Assembly (NCBI GenBank): GCA_964484125.1
Contig: CAZAEK010000010.1
Coordinates: 37,871-101,870 of the forward strand
Source of the DNA: DSSM01 sp964484125
Lineage (GTDB): Bacteria > Bacteroidota > Ignavibacteria > Tepidaquicellales > Tepidaquicellaceae
DNA: 64,000 bases
Reading direction: 5' to 3'
Both the position numbers and the translations under genes were made by a program. The notes beneath the pieces were generated by a model. That model was not told where the DNA came from. It saw only the letters and a list, made by a program, of their open reading frames with translations, and ran no database searches. This document shows positions 27,475 to 36,489 of the stretch, one piece after another (position 1 is the first letter of the stretch; each line of letters starts with the position of its first letter).

Positions 27475-28274
27475 AGTTATTTGATTTAACAGATAAAACT
27501 GCTATTGTTACCGGTGCTGCCGGACTTATTGGAAAAGCACTTTGTGAAGCTCTTTCGGAAGCCGGTGCTATTGTTGCTATATGTGATATTAATTATGATA
27601 AAGCGGCTCAACTTTCTTCGGAAATTGCCAATAATTCTTTTCCGGTTGAGCTGGATGTTACAAATTACGATTCACTTGAAACTGCAAAAGATTTAATAAT
27701 CAAAAATACAGGACGTATTGACATTTTAGTAAATAATGCAGCTATCAACGATATCTTTGATACTAAAACCTCTGTACTTGAACAATCATCATTTGAAAAT
27801 TATCCAATTGAACTGTGGAATAAATCTTTCGACGTTAATGTAACAGGGACATTTTTAAGCTGTAAGGTTTTTGGAAATGAAATGGCAAAAAGAAATTACG
27901 GAAGCATTATTAATGTGGCTTCTACTTATGGTATTGTCGGACCTGATCAGTCAATATATAAAGACGAAAATGGAAATCAAAAATTCTATAAATCCCCGTC
28001 ATATCCCGCAGGAAAAGGAGCTATTGTGAATTTCACAAGATTTCTTGCGGCATACTGGGGAAATAAAGGTGTAAGAGTAAATACTCTATCTCCAGGCGGA
28101 GTTTTTGATGGACAGGATAAATTTTTTGTAGAAAACTATTCAAAGAAAACAATGCTTGGAAGAATGGCAAATCCTGATGATTATAAGGGACCTGTTGTAT
28201 TTCTTGCAAGCGATTCATCATCTTATATGACAGGAGCTAATCTTGTAGTAGATGGAGGATGGACAGCATGGTAA
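27471..28274 (+). CDS. Short-chain dehydrogenase/reductase
   Basis: 267 residues with a classic SDR layout: the NAD(P) motif VTGAAGLIGKAL, NNAAIND (NNAG variant), the serine segment INVASTYGIVGP, and YxxxK in SYPAGKGAIVNF. It ends MTGANLVVDGGWTAW. The substrate is likely a sugar or sugar acid given the operon. It overlaps the aminotransferase by 4 bp, and a 42-bp AT-rich gap precedes the synthase. Confidence 0.9.
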   Translation: MKLFDLTDKTAIVTGAAGLIGKALCEALSEAGAIVAICDINYDKAAQLSSEIANNSFPVELDVTNYDSLETAKDLIIKNTGRIDILVNNAAINDIFDTKTSVLEQSSFENYPIELWNKSFDVNVTGTFLSCKVFGNEMAKRNYGSIINVASTYGIVGPDQSIYKDENGNQKFYKSPSYPAGKGAIVNFTRFLAAYWGNKGVRVNTLSPGGVFDGQDKFFVENYSKKTMLGRMANPDDYKGPVVFLASDSSSYMTGANLVVDGGWTAW

Positions 28275-28316
28275 TAACCCAAAAAAACTTTATTAACTTT
28301 TTAAACAATTAATTCT

Positions 28317-29201
28317 ATGAACTTAACCCCCAAAGTAAAAATCGGCGATAGATACGTCGGTGAAGGTGAGCCGGTTTACATTATTGCCGAAATAGGAATA
28401 AATCATAATGGCTCTGTTGAAGTAGCTAAAAAGCTTATTGCAGGAGCAAAAGCGGCAGGATGTGACGCTGTAAAGTTCCAGAAAAGAACACCTGAATTAT
28501 GTGTACCAAAAGACCAGTGGTACAAGGAAAGAGACACACCATGGGGCAGAATGACATATATTGATTACAGACATAAAGTAGAGCTTACACTTGAAAATTA
28601 TGCTGAGATTGACTTATACTGCAAAGAGAATAAAATTCACTGGTTTGCATCTTGTTGGGATGAAGAATCAGTAAATTTCATTGAACAATTTGATCCACCG
28701 TGCTATAAAGCAGCATCAGCATCTTTAACTGATTGGAATCTTTTAAAAAAGAAGAAATCCACAGGAAAACCTATTATCATTTCAACCGGAATGTCAACTA
28801 TAGAAGAAATACACGATACAGTAAATGAAATAGGAACTGATAATCTACTTATAGCTCATTCAACATCAGCTTATCCTTGCCCTGTAGAAGAATTAAACCT
28901 TAGGATGATTCAAACACTTAAGAAAATTTATCCGATGGTACCGATAGGATATTCAGGACATGAAACCGGACTTGCGCCAACATGGGCTGCTGTTGCTCTT
29001 GGTGCAACTTTTGTAGAAAGGCATATAACAATTGACAGGGCTATGTGGGGCTCTGACCAGGCAGCATCTGTCGAAATCGGAGGATTATTCAGACTTGTAG
29101 AAAATATAAGAGATATTGAAAATTCCCTCGGTGACGGAATTAAAAAGGTATATGAAAGTGAAAAATCACAGTTAGAAAAATTAAGAAAGGTGAAGTTATA
29201 A
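28317..29201 (+). CDS. NeuB-like sialic acid synthase family, no SAF domain
   Basis: 294 residues of the NeuB TIM-barrel: EIGINHNGSVEVAKKLI, AVKFQKRTPE, IISTGMSTIEEI, IAHSTSAYPCPVEELNL, GYSGHETGLAPTWAAVALGA and VERHITIDRAMWGSDQAAS. The family joins phosphoenolpyruvate to an amino sugar. Typical NeuB/SpsE proteins have about 340-370 residues with a C-terminal SAF (antifreeze-like) domain, which is missing here. The stop is followed directly by the next gene, so I see no sign of a frameshift. The SAF-less form suggests a different substrate. Confidence 0.85.
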   Translation: MNLTPKVKIGDRYVGEGEPVYIIAEIGINHNGSVEVAKKLIAGAKAAGCDAVKFQKRTPELCVPKDQWYKERDTPWGRMTYIDYRHKVELTLENYAEIDLYCKENKIHWFASCWDEESVNFIEQFDPPCYKAASASLTDWNLLKKKKSTGKPIIISTGMSTIEEIHDTVNEIGTDNLLIAHSTSAYPCPVEELNLRMIQTLKKIYPMVPIGYSGHETGLAPTWAAVALGATFVERHITIDRAMWGSDQAASVEIGGLFRLVENIRDIENSLGDGIKKVYESEKSQLEKLRKVKL

Positions 29202-29204
29202 AAA

Positions 29205-30020
29205 ATGAACCTGCAATTTATTTCTTTTATTGTAATTGCCGGATTTTCTCTGTTATTTGTTATTTTAGAAAGAATTTATCCTTACAAAAAAGGTCAGAAA
29301 ATATTTCGTGAAGGATTTTTCAATGACTTTTTCTGGTATTCGGTTTTTCAAAGCTATTTTTTAGGACTTATTATTTTTAACTTTCTTAATTATATTTATA
29401 TTCATACGAATTTACATGAATACCGGTTGCTTGCAGATGTCCCTGTTTGGATACAACTCTTATTATTTTTGTTAACACATGATCTTTATATTTATTGGTT
29501 TCACAGGTGGCAGCACAACAATAAATATCTATGGCGTTTACATGAAGCACATCATTCGACCAAAGATGTTGACTGGCTTTCCGGAGCAAGATCTCATTCT
29601 CTTGAGATATTGATTAATCAGACAATTGAGTTTTCGCCTATAATACTGCTTGGTGCGTCTCCTGAAGTCGCCGTTTATAAAGGTATGATAAGTGCTATCT
29701 GGGGAATGTTTATTCATTCTAATATTGATGTAAGACTTGGTAAATTGCAATATATAATAAATGGTCCGGAAATGCATCGCTGGCATCATTCCGACGAAGA
29801 AGGAAAAGAATATCAAAATAATTATTCGACAAAATTTGCTTTCTGGGACTGGATTTTTAAAACCGCCTTCTTTCCGGACCCTGATGTAAGAAAACCGAAG
29901 AAATACGGATTAAGCGATACTCCTGATTTTCCGAAAAATTATTTTAAGCAGCATACTTTTGCATTTAGAAAATTTGAATTAGATGGCAAAACCCCCTACA
30001 ATAAAAAACTTTTCACCTGA
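29205..30020 (+). CDS. Sterol desaturase/fatty acid hydroxylase family membrane protein
   Basis: 271 residues. The di-iron histidine boxes are HDLYIYWFHRWQHNNKYLW, HEAHHSTKD and HRWHHSDEE. Hydrophobic helices occupy about residues 5-22, 45-65, 80-95 and 150-175. The family hydroxylates or desaturates lipids in the membrane. It starts 3 bp after the synthase and may modify a lipid linked to the product of the operon. The 3' end overlaps the CHAD gene by 38 bp. Confidence 0.9.
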   Translation: MNLQFISFIVIAGFSLLFVILERIYPYKKGQKIFREGFFNDFFWYSVFQSYFLGLIIFNFLNYIYIHTNLHEYRLLADVPVWIQLLLFLLTHDLYIYWFHRWQHNNKYLWRLHEAHHSTKDVDWLSGARSHSLEILINQTIEFSPIILLGASPEVAVYKGMISAIWGMFIHSNIDVRLGKLQYIINGPEMHRWHHSDEEGKEYQNNYSTKFAFWDWIFKTAFFPDPDVRKPKKYGLSDTPDFPKNYFKQHTFAFRKFELDGKTPYNKKLFT

Positions 30021-30930
30021 CGAGCAACTTAATATAGCTCTAATAAAAATATTTAAAACATATTTAAGCCATTTATTTTCCAAATATTCTGAAATGATTA
30101 AAAATCCCGATTCTGATTTAGTACATGATTCGAGGGTTTACTGCAGAAGATTTCAGGCATTATTTGAAATTTATACCCCGCTTTTACACTCTGAAAATGA
30201 TAATAAAACAATTCAGAAAATAAAAAAAATTTCAATTTACTTAAAGAAAGTCATAGAATTAATCGGAGTTGTTCGCGATTCTGAAGTAACATTTCAGATA
30301 ATATCAAAACTTATTTCAAAATATGACGAACCCGGTTCTGTATCATTAATGATGCTTGCTTCAAATCTTCGTTCTGAAAAAGTAAGCAGTACTGACTGGC
30401 TGAAAAAAAGCAGAAAAATAAAAAATTTTATGCTTTATAAAGAATTTATTGAAAATGTACTTCGGGAAAGATTGGAGTTAGATGTTTTGCCATATCTTAT
30501 TGAAACGAAATTCAGAGAAAACTATCAATATATGATTAATCTGAAGTTTAACGATATGATGTCATGGAAAGAAAAAGTTATCGGTCATCCGGAAAATTAT
30601 AAAGAAATTCACAAAATGAGAATTGATGCCAAGTTATTGAGATATTTGCTTGAAATTTCTCCGGAATCTTTCTCAAAAGATTTTAATTCTGCATTAAACC
30701 AGATAAAGAATTTTACAGAAACTTCGGGTGAATTGCATGATTTGGATGTAGCCGCTAAGGTAACAACTAATTATCTTAAAAATCTTGATTATCGTCACAA
30801 AGCCGGACCATTAATAATGTTATTAAGGAATATTGACGAAAAAAGAAAAGAATTATTTTTAAAAATCCAGGAAAAAATTATCAAATGGGATTCTTTTCAA
30901 CTCGATAAAAAAATTATTAAACTGAATTAA
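29983..30930 (+). CDS. CHAD domain protein
   Basis: 315 residues. The N-terminal half has VHDSRVYCRRFQALFEIYTPLL and VVRDSEVTFQII. The second half has KMRIDAKLLRYLLEI and SGELHDLDVAAKV. The CHAD helical domain binds polyphosphate, and some members locate to polyP granules. There is no CYTH domain. The start at 29983 overlaps the previous gene by 38 bp; a start at the later ATG (MIKNPDSDL) would cut the first helix. It overlaps the convergent phosphatase gene by 4 bp. Confidence 0.85.
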   Translation: MAKPPTIKNFSPDEQLNIALIKIFKTYLSHLFSKYSEMIKNPDSDLVHDSRVYCRRFQALFEIYTPLLHSENDNKTIQKIKKISIYLKKVIELIGVVRDSEVTFQIISKLISKYDEPGSVSLMMLASNLRSEKVSSTDWLKKSRKIKNFMLYKEFIENVLRERLELDVLPYLIETKFRENYQYMINLKFNDMMSWKEKVIGHPENYKEIHKMRIDAKLLRYLLEISPESFSKDFNSALNQIKNFTETSGELHDLDVAAKVTTNYLKNLDYRHKAGPLIMLLRNIDEKRKELFLKIQEKIIKWDSFQLDKKIIKLN

Positions 30931-31646
30931 ATAGTTTTTGTCTGAATTTCCCCATCTTCGGTAATTATAATATATGACGAGGGGACATCAGTGAAACAAC
31001 CGGTATTATAGTACTGAATTGATTTTGCTTCAATTGGCTCATCAGTCTGAATATGTGTATGACCACAAATTACGGCGTTTACATTCTTGTTTTTTGCATA
31101 GTCTATTGCTCCGTGTGCAATTTTGCCCGCTAACCTAAGCCAGCCCTTGCTTTTCTTTTTAACATATCTTGCAATTGTCTGGTTTTCACTACCTAACCTC
31201 TGAAGCCGGTCATAAATAAATGATGCAATATTACTGATTATTACATTTTCATTTAAGAATCTGTCAAACTGATGACCGTGAATTGCCAAAATCTTTTTTC
31301 CGTTAACTTCCCAGATATATTCTTTTAATATATCAATCCCAATCATCAATGCCATAATTTCAGACAGACCCTCATCGTGATTTCCTTCTACCCATATTAC
31401 TTCGATATTTCTTTTTGGGTTTGATAATTTCCTGACGTAGGAAAGAAAATTCCAATGACCCTTTTTTAAACGTTTAAAATTCAAATCATCAAATATATCA
31501 CCAAGTAAAATCAATCTGTTAAAGGAATAGGATTGTAGTATCTGAAGAGCTTTATCCGCTCTTGATACTTCTGAACCTAAATGTATATCCGACAAAATTA
31601 ATGTGTTAACCGGTATTAACTCTTCAATAATATTCTTTTGATTCAT
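30927..31646 (-). CDS. LpxH-like metallophosphoesterase
   Basis: 239 residues. The metallophosphatase motifs are LILSDIHLGSEV, LILLGDIFDDLNF, VEGNHDEGL, AIHGHQFDRF and ICGHTHIQTD. The family includes UDP-2,3-diacylglucosamine hydrolase of lipid A synthesis, and this variant is common in Bacteroidetes. The assignment to lipid A is likely but not certain. It is divergent from the TonB receptor gene, with a 201-bp AT-rich gap that holds no gene. Confidence 0.8.
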   Translation of the reverse strand: MNQKNIIEELIPVNTLILSDIHLGSEVSRADKALQILQSYSFNRLILLGDIFDDLNFKRLKKGHWNFLSYVRKLSNPKRNIEVIWVEGNHDEGLSEIMALMIGIDILKEYIWEVNGKKILAIHGHQFDRFLNENVIISNIASFIYDRLQRLGSENQTIARYVKKKSKGWLRLAGKIAHGAIDYAKNKNVNAVICGHTHIQTDEPIEAKSIQYYNTGCFTDVPSSYIIITEDGEIQTKTI

Positions 31647-31847
31647 ACCTGTGCAAAATAATGTTTTTTTGAAAATAGTTCACTGAATAAGCACCATTTA
31701 CAATTATTTAACATTAGATTAAAATCAAGCCCTCAAAATTTTATTTACAATTCCGTAATATATAATTAACATTCTTTATATACTGATTATATTAAGTTTA
31801 CACCTGTAAAGTAATTTTGAATATCATTTTTAAAAATTAAAACTAAT

Positions 31848-34634
31848 ATGAATAGAATAATCTACATTATTACAGTTTTTGTGGTAATGTTTTCAGCAGG
31901 AGAATTATTATCACAATCAATAAAGGGAAAAATTTTAGATGAAGCCAATTCTGATCCTCTTGTTGGTGCAACAATTAAAATAGAGGGAACAAAAATAGGA
32001 GCAATTACCGATATTGACGGTACATACGCAATTGAAAACGTCAGCCCCGGAAAGTATAACTTAATTGTATCTTATATCGGTTATCAGGATAAGCTGATTA
32101 GAGATGTTGTCGTATCCGGAAATCAGATCGTCTCACTTGATATCACTCTGAAAACAAGTACTTTAACAACGGAAGAAATAGTTGTTGAAGCTACACAAAC
32201 ATTATCCAATGAGAAGGCACTTCTGACAGAAATGAAAAACTCCACAAGAGTTACAGACGGAATCAGTGAACAGCAAATAAAGAAAACTCCGGATGCAGCT
32301 GCTTCAGACGTTTTAAAAAGGGTTACCGGATTATCTGTTGTCAAGGATAAGTTTGTATTTATCAGAGGAACATCAGAAAGATACAATACAACAACTTTAA
32401 ATGGTTCATTAATTCCAAGTACAGAACCAGACAAAAAATCTTTTTCATTTGACCTTTTTCCGTCAAATTTACTTGAAAACATTATTGTTTCAAAAACTTT
32501 TACTCCGGATCAACCTGGTAATTTCTCCGGTGGTTTAGTACAAATTACAACAAAAGATTTTCCTGATGCTTTTTCATTCAGTTATAACATGACTGGCTCT
32601 TTTACCGGTAATACAACAGGAAAAGACTTTTATACCTATGATGCAGGAGAATCGAAATTTTTATTTTTAAATCTCGGTAAAGACAACGGAGGCAGAGAAC
32701 TTCCTTCAGGCATTCCGTCAACACTGCTTAAAAACAATAATTTTACTCCTGAACAGTTATCTTCTTATGCCCAATTATTCAGAAATAACTGGCAGCAAAC
32801 AAGTAAAACAGCCCCTATCAACAGCGGTTTCCAGGCATCTATTGGTAATGCTTTCAAAATTGGCAAAGTTCCTATCGGTGTTCTGGGTGCTTTTTCTTAC
32901 AGGAATGGATTTTCAGACAAAGAAGTTGAGAGAAATCTTTACAATACTGATTATATTCAATTAAATGGTTACAAAGGTAGAAGTTCTGAATTCACTGTTC
33001 TTTGGGGCGGTCTTATAAATATTAATGCTAAGCTTGGTGAATTTAATAAATTAAGTTTAAAAAGTACATTTACTCAAACCGGTGAAGATGAAACAGAGTA
33101 TTATGAAGGTTTTGATAACACAGTCTATCTCAGTGATAAGAAACTCTTTCTCACAAAATTTACTGAAAGGTCACTTTCTTCTTTTCAGTTGATTGGTAAT
33201 CATTATATTTTTAACGGATTGACCATTGACTGGAAAGCATCATACTCCGAATCAGACAGAAATGAGCCAGACGTTAAAACAATGCTGTACCAGAGAGAAC
33301 AAGGTACAAATGATCCTTTTTATGCTGCATTAAACTATAATGTTGGGAATGACTTCTCAGGCGGAAGATTTTTCTCAAGCTTGAAAGATATTAACAGAAG
33401 TATGCAGGTTGATTTTGAAGTTCCGTTTAAGTTTACTTTACCTTTCGCAGAGGGATTTTCATCTTCAAAACTTAAAATAGGAACATTCCTTAACGGAACT
33501 ACAAGAAACTTTAATGCAAGAAATTTTGGTCCGGCGCTTTTCATAAATGCACCATTTAATATTATCTACGAACCGTTGGAAACTATTTTCCGTCCTGAAA
33601 ATTTTGCTCCTGGTAAGATTTTCTTAGATGAACTAACCAAGGAAAGTGATAAATACAACGCTGTTGATAATCTGTATGCAGGATATATGATGGTTGACAT
33701 TCCAATAAATCAGTTTAGATTTATTATCGGTGGCAGATATGAATTCTCTGAGCAAAATGTTAACACTCTTGGCGTTGTTGGCGAACCAATAAAAAATAAT
33801 CTCGAAAACAAAGATATTCTTCCATCTATTAATTTTATCTATCAGCTTAATGATAAAACTAATATCAGAGCGGCATATTCTCAAACAATATCAAGACCTG
33901 AGCTAAGAGAAATTGCTCCGTTCTCTTATGTGGATTTTGTTTCTGGCGTACTTGTATTTGGAAATTCTACTGATTTACAACGCTCCTTAGTTAGAAATTA
34001 TGACTTAAGATTTGAAACTTATCCTTCAGGAGGCGAACTTATTTCTTTAAGTTTATTCTTTAAGCAGTTCGATTCACCTATTGAAGACGTATTTCTTTCA
34101 ACTTCTACAAATAAACTTAAAACATTTAAGAATGCTACAAGTGGGGCAAATAATTATGGTATTGAATTAGAAATCAGAAAAAATCTTGGTTTCTTACATA
34201 AATATTTAAGTGACCTCTATTTTGCAGGTAATGTTACTGTTGTAAATTCAAGTGTTAATCTCGAAGGAACAGGTTCAGTTGCTACAAAAAAGGAAAGAAG
34301 AATGCAGGGACAATCTCCATATATGATAAACTTAGGATTATTCTATGATAACCTTACACTTGGATTAAGTGCAAACCTGGCATATAACAGGTTCGGAGAC
34401 AGAATTTCTGAGGTCGGTTTAAGTGGTTATGAAGATATTTATGAAAGAGGAGTTGACCAACTTGACTTCTCAATCTTAAAAAAATTATTCACTAATTTTG
34501 AGATTAAATTTTCTGTAAAAGATTTATTAAATCAGGACAGAATATTTACTCAGAAGGTTAACAATGAAGATAAAACCGTAAGGCGCTTTCGTTCAGGCAG
34601 CAATTTTGCAATAACAATTTCTTATAAATATTAA
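31848..34634 (+). CDS. TonB-dependent receptor with carboxypeptidase-like N-domain
   Basis: 928 residues. A signal peptide (VFVVMFSAGELLSQS) is followed by a carboxypeptidase-regulatory-like domain (IKGKILDEANSDPLVGATI, about residues 24-110). The plug is at about 140-235 (DVLKRVTGLSVVKDKFVFIRG, SGGLVQITTKD), then a long beta-barrel ending FAITISYKY with a terminal aromatic. There is no SusD-like gene next to it. Instead a secreted beta-helix-like protein follows 5 bp later. The substrate is unknown. Confidence 0.95.
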   Translation: MNRIIYIITVFVVMFSAGELLSQSIKGKILDEANSDPLVGATIKIEGTKIGAITDIDGTYAIENVSPGKYNLIVSYIGYQDKLIRDVVVSGNQIVSLDITLKTSTLTTEEIVVEATQTLSNEKALLTEMKNSTRVTDGISEQQIKKTPDAAASDVLKRVTGLSVVKDKFVFIRGTSERYNTTTLNGSLIPSTEPDKKSFSFDLFPSNLLENIIVSKTFTPDQPGNFSGGLVQITTKDFPDAFSFSYNMTGSFTGNTTGKDFYTYDAGESKFLFLNLGKDNGGRELPSGIPSTLLKNNNFTPEQLSSYAQLFRNNWQQTSKTAPINSGFQASIGNAFKIGKVPIGVLGAFSYRNGFSDKEVERNLYNTDYIQLNGYKGRSSEFTVLWGGLININAKLGEFNKLSLKSTFTQTGEDETEYYEGFDNTVYLSDKKLFLTKFTERSLSSFQLIGNHYIFNGLTIDWKASYSESDRNEPDVKTMLYQREQGTNDPFYAALNYNVGNDFSGGRFFSSLKDINRSMQVDFEVPFKFTLPFAEGFSSSKLKIGTFLNGTTRNFNARNFGPALFINAPFNIIYEPLETIFRPENFAPGKIFLDELTKESDKYNAVDNLYAGYMMVDIPINQFRFIIGGRYEFSEQNVNTLGVVGEPIKNNLENKDILPSINFIYQLNDKTNIRAAYSQTISRPELREIAPFSYVDFVSGVLVFGNSTDLQRSLVRNYDLRFETYPSGGELISLSLFFKQFDSPIEDVFLSTSTNKLKTFKNATSGANNYGIELEIRKNLGFLHKYLSDLYFAGNVTVVNSSVNLEGTGSVATKKERRMQGQSPYMINLGLFYDNLTLGLSANLAYNRFGDRISEVGLSGYEDIYERGVDQLDFSILKKLFTNFEIKFSVKDLLNQDRIFTQKVNNEDKTVRRFRSGSNFAITISYKY

Positions 34635-34681
34635 TTATTTTGAATAAAATAACCCAAAAAACAAAAAGGAGAATTAAAAAG

Positions 34682-36328
34682 ATGAAAAAACTTCTATTAT
34701 TGGTCGTTTTTCTTTTCTGTGTCGCTGGAGCATCATTAGCTCAGACTTATGACTCAACGACATTAAACAACAACAACATTACATCTAACTTAACACTGAA
34801 TGCAAGTACAAGGTACATCATGAAAGGTTTTGTGTATGTAAAATCACCTGCTACATTAACAATTCCGGCAGGTACAGTTATCTATGGTGATAAAGCATCA
34901 ACAGGCACTCTCATAATTGAAAGAGGTGCTAAAATCATTGCAAACGGTACTGCATCACAACCAATTATTTTCACAAGCCGTTTAGCTCCGGGACAAAGAG
35001 GTCCAGGTGACTGGGGTGGAATCATTTTACTTGGTAAAGGAAGAATAAACACTGTAAGTGGCGCTGATACTGCAGCAATCGAAGGTTTACCCGGTTCAGT
35101 TACTCCCGGAATATATGGCGGTCAGGATGATAACGATAACTCTGGTATATTAAGATATGTAAGAATTGAATTCCCCGGAATTAACCTTACCGGTGTCAGC
35201 GGTAACGAAATCAATGGTCTTACTATGGGTGGCGTCGGAAGAGGTACAACAATTGAATATGTTCAGGTCAGCTATGGTGGTGACGATTCTTTCGAATGGT
35301 TTGGCGGAACAGTAAATTGCAAATATTTAATCTCCTATAAAGGTGTTGACGATGATTTTGATATGGATAATGGTTTCAGAGGTAGATTACAATTTATTCT
35401 TGGAATAAAAGACTCTAATATTGCTGACGTCAGCGGTTCACATGGTTTCGAAATTGATAATAACGCAAATTCACCAAACAACTTCAATGGTCCGAGAACA
35501 CAACCTGTTATTTCAAACGCAACTATGATTGGTCCCAAAAGAGATACTGGCTCAGTCGTAAACCCCAATCACAAAAGAGGTTATCATATCAGAAGAAATA
35601 CTCTCGGTAGCTGGTACAACTCAATAATTATGGGTTATCCTGATGCCGCACTCTTTGACGGAAGTGGTGTTGGAAATGCATGTTTCGGAGATACAATTCA
35701 AATCAGAAGCATGATTTTCGCAGGTAACAAAGGCGGCTTCAAAACAACTAATACAGGTTCTAACTTTACAGATGCAACAGCATGGATTAATACTGCTGCA
35801 TTTAACAACAGAATTTATACATTAAATTCACAGGTATTACTTACCAATCCTTATGGCTATGCAACTGGTAACTGGACCCCGCAGGCTGGCTCTCCTGCTT
35901 TAACAGGTGGTAACTTTACTTATCCAAATTTATCTGATCCATTCTTCACAACAACTACTTATGTAGGTGCTTTTGCTCAGGGTTCTACATGGCTTAATAA
36001 CTGGTCACAGTTCAGCCCGGAAACTTACACAATCGGTATTAAACAAATTGCTACTGAAGTTCCTCAGGAATTTTCTTTAAGCCAGAACTATCCGAATCCT
36101 TTCAACCCTTCAACAAAAATTAATTTCTCAATTCCGAAAGCCGGATTAGTTTCATTAAAAGTTTATGATATTACAGGTAAAGAAGTTGCAAGTCTATTAA
36201 ATCAGAATCTTAACGTCGGTACTTATGAATATGATTTCAACGCTTCAAACTTAACATCAGGTGTTTATTTCTATACTCTGAAAACAAATGGTTTCACTGA
36301 AACAAAGAAAATGTTATTAGTCAAGTAA
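34682..36328 (+). CDS. T9SS cargo protein, predicted beta-helix, TonB receptor partner
   Basis: I place the start at 34682 (MKKLLLLVVFLFCVAGASLAQ) because AAAGGAG lies about 11 bp upstream and the signal peptide begins there; the longer frame starts at 34640. The body is rich in short glycine turns (AGTVIYGDKAS, GDWGGIILLGKG, GVDDDFDMDNGF), as in right-handed beta-helix proteins. The C-terminus is a T9SS sorting domain (NYPNPFNPSTKINFSI, LKVYDITGKEVASLL, KKMLLVK). The direct link to the TonB receptor suggests a surface partner, and similar pairs are frequent in Bacteroidetes. Confidence 0.85.
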   Translation: MKKLLLLVVFLFCVAGASLAQTYDSTTLNNNNITSNLTLNASTRYIMKGFVYVKSPATLTIPAGTVIYGDKASTGTLIIERGAKIIANGTASQPIIFTSRLAPGQRGPGDWGGIILLGKGRINTVSGADTAAIEGLPGSVTPGIYGGQDDNDNSGILRYVRIEFPGINLTGVSGNEINGLTMGGVGRGTTIEYVQVSYGGDDSFEWFGGTVNCKYLISYKGVDDDFDMDNGFRGRLQFILGIKDSNIADVSGSHGFEIDNNANSPNNFNGPRTQPVISNATMIGPKRDTGSVVNPNHKRGYHIRRNTLGSWYNSIIMGYPDAALFDGSGVGNACFGDTIQIRSMIFAGNKGGFKTTNTGSNFTDATAWINTAAFNNRIYTLNSQVLLTNPYGYATGNWTPQAGSPALTGGNFTYPNLSDPFFTTTTYVGAFAQGSTWLNNWSQFSPETYTIGIKQIATEVPQEFSLSQNYPNPFNPSTKINFSIPKAGLVSLKVYDITGKEVASLLNQNLNVGTYEYDFNASNLTSGVYFYTLKTNGFTETKKMLLVK

Positions 36329-36392
36329 TTGTTTTCATTGTCTTGACTTAATGGTACAGACCCCTTTATGAAACTTCTATTCATATTTCCCT

Positions 36393-36424
36393 AAGAGCAG
36401 GTTTTTAAACCTGCTCTTTTTTTA
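36393..36424 (+). terminator. Rho-independent terminator
   Basis: The arms AAGAGCAGGTTT and AAACCTGCTCTT, with a 2-base loop, are followed by a run of T. It lies 65 bp after the stop of the T9SS cargo gene and ends the receptor unit. Confidence 0.88.
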
Positions 36425-36489
36425 TTATACAATATTTAATTTTTATTTTTGGTATATTGCTTATAAGTTATGAATTTTAATAATGTTTT

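Noticed and set aside
22534..29201. Standard sialic acid or legionaminic acid cluster
   Set aside because: No NeuC-like epimerase of the usual type, no DegT aminotransferase, no acetyltransferase, and the synthase lacks SAF. The transketolase has no place in those pathways.
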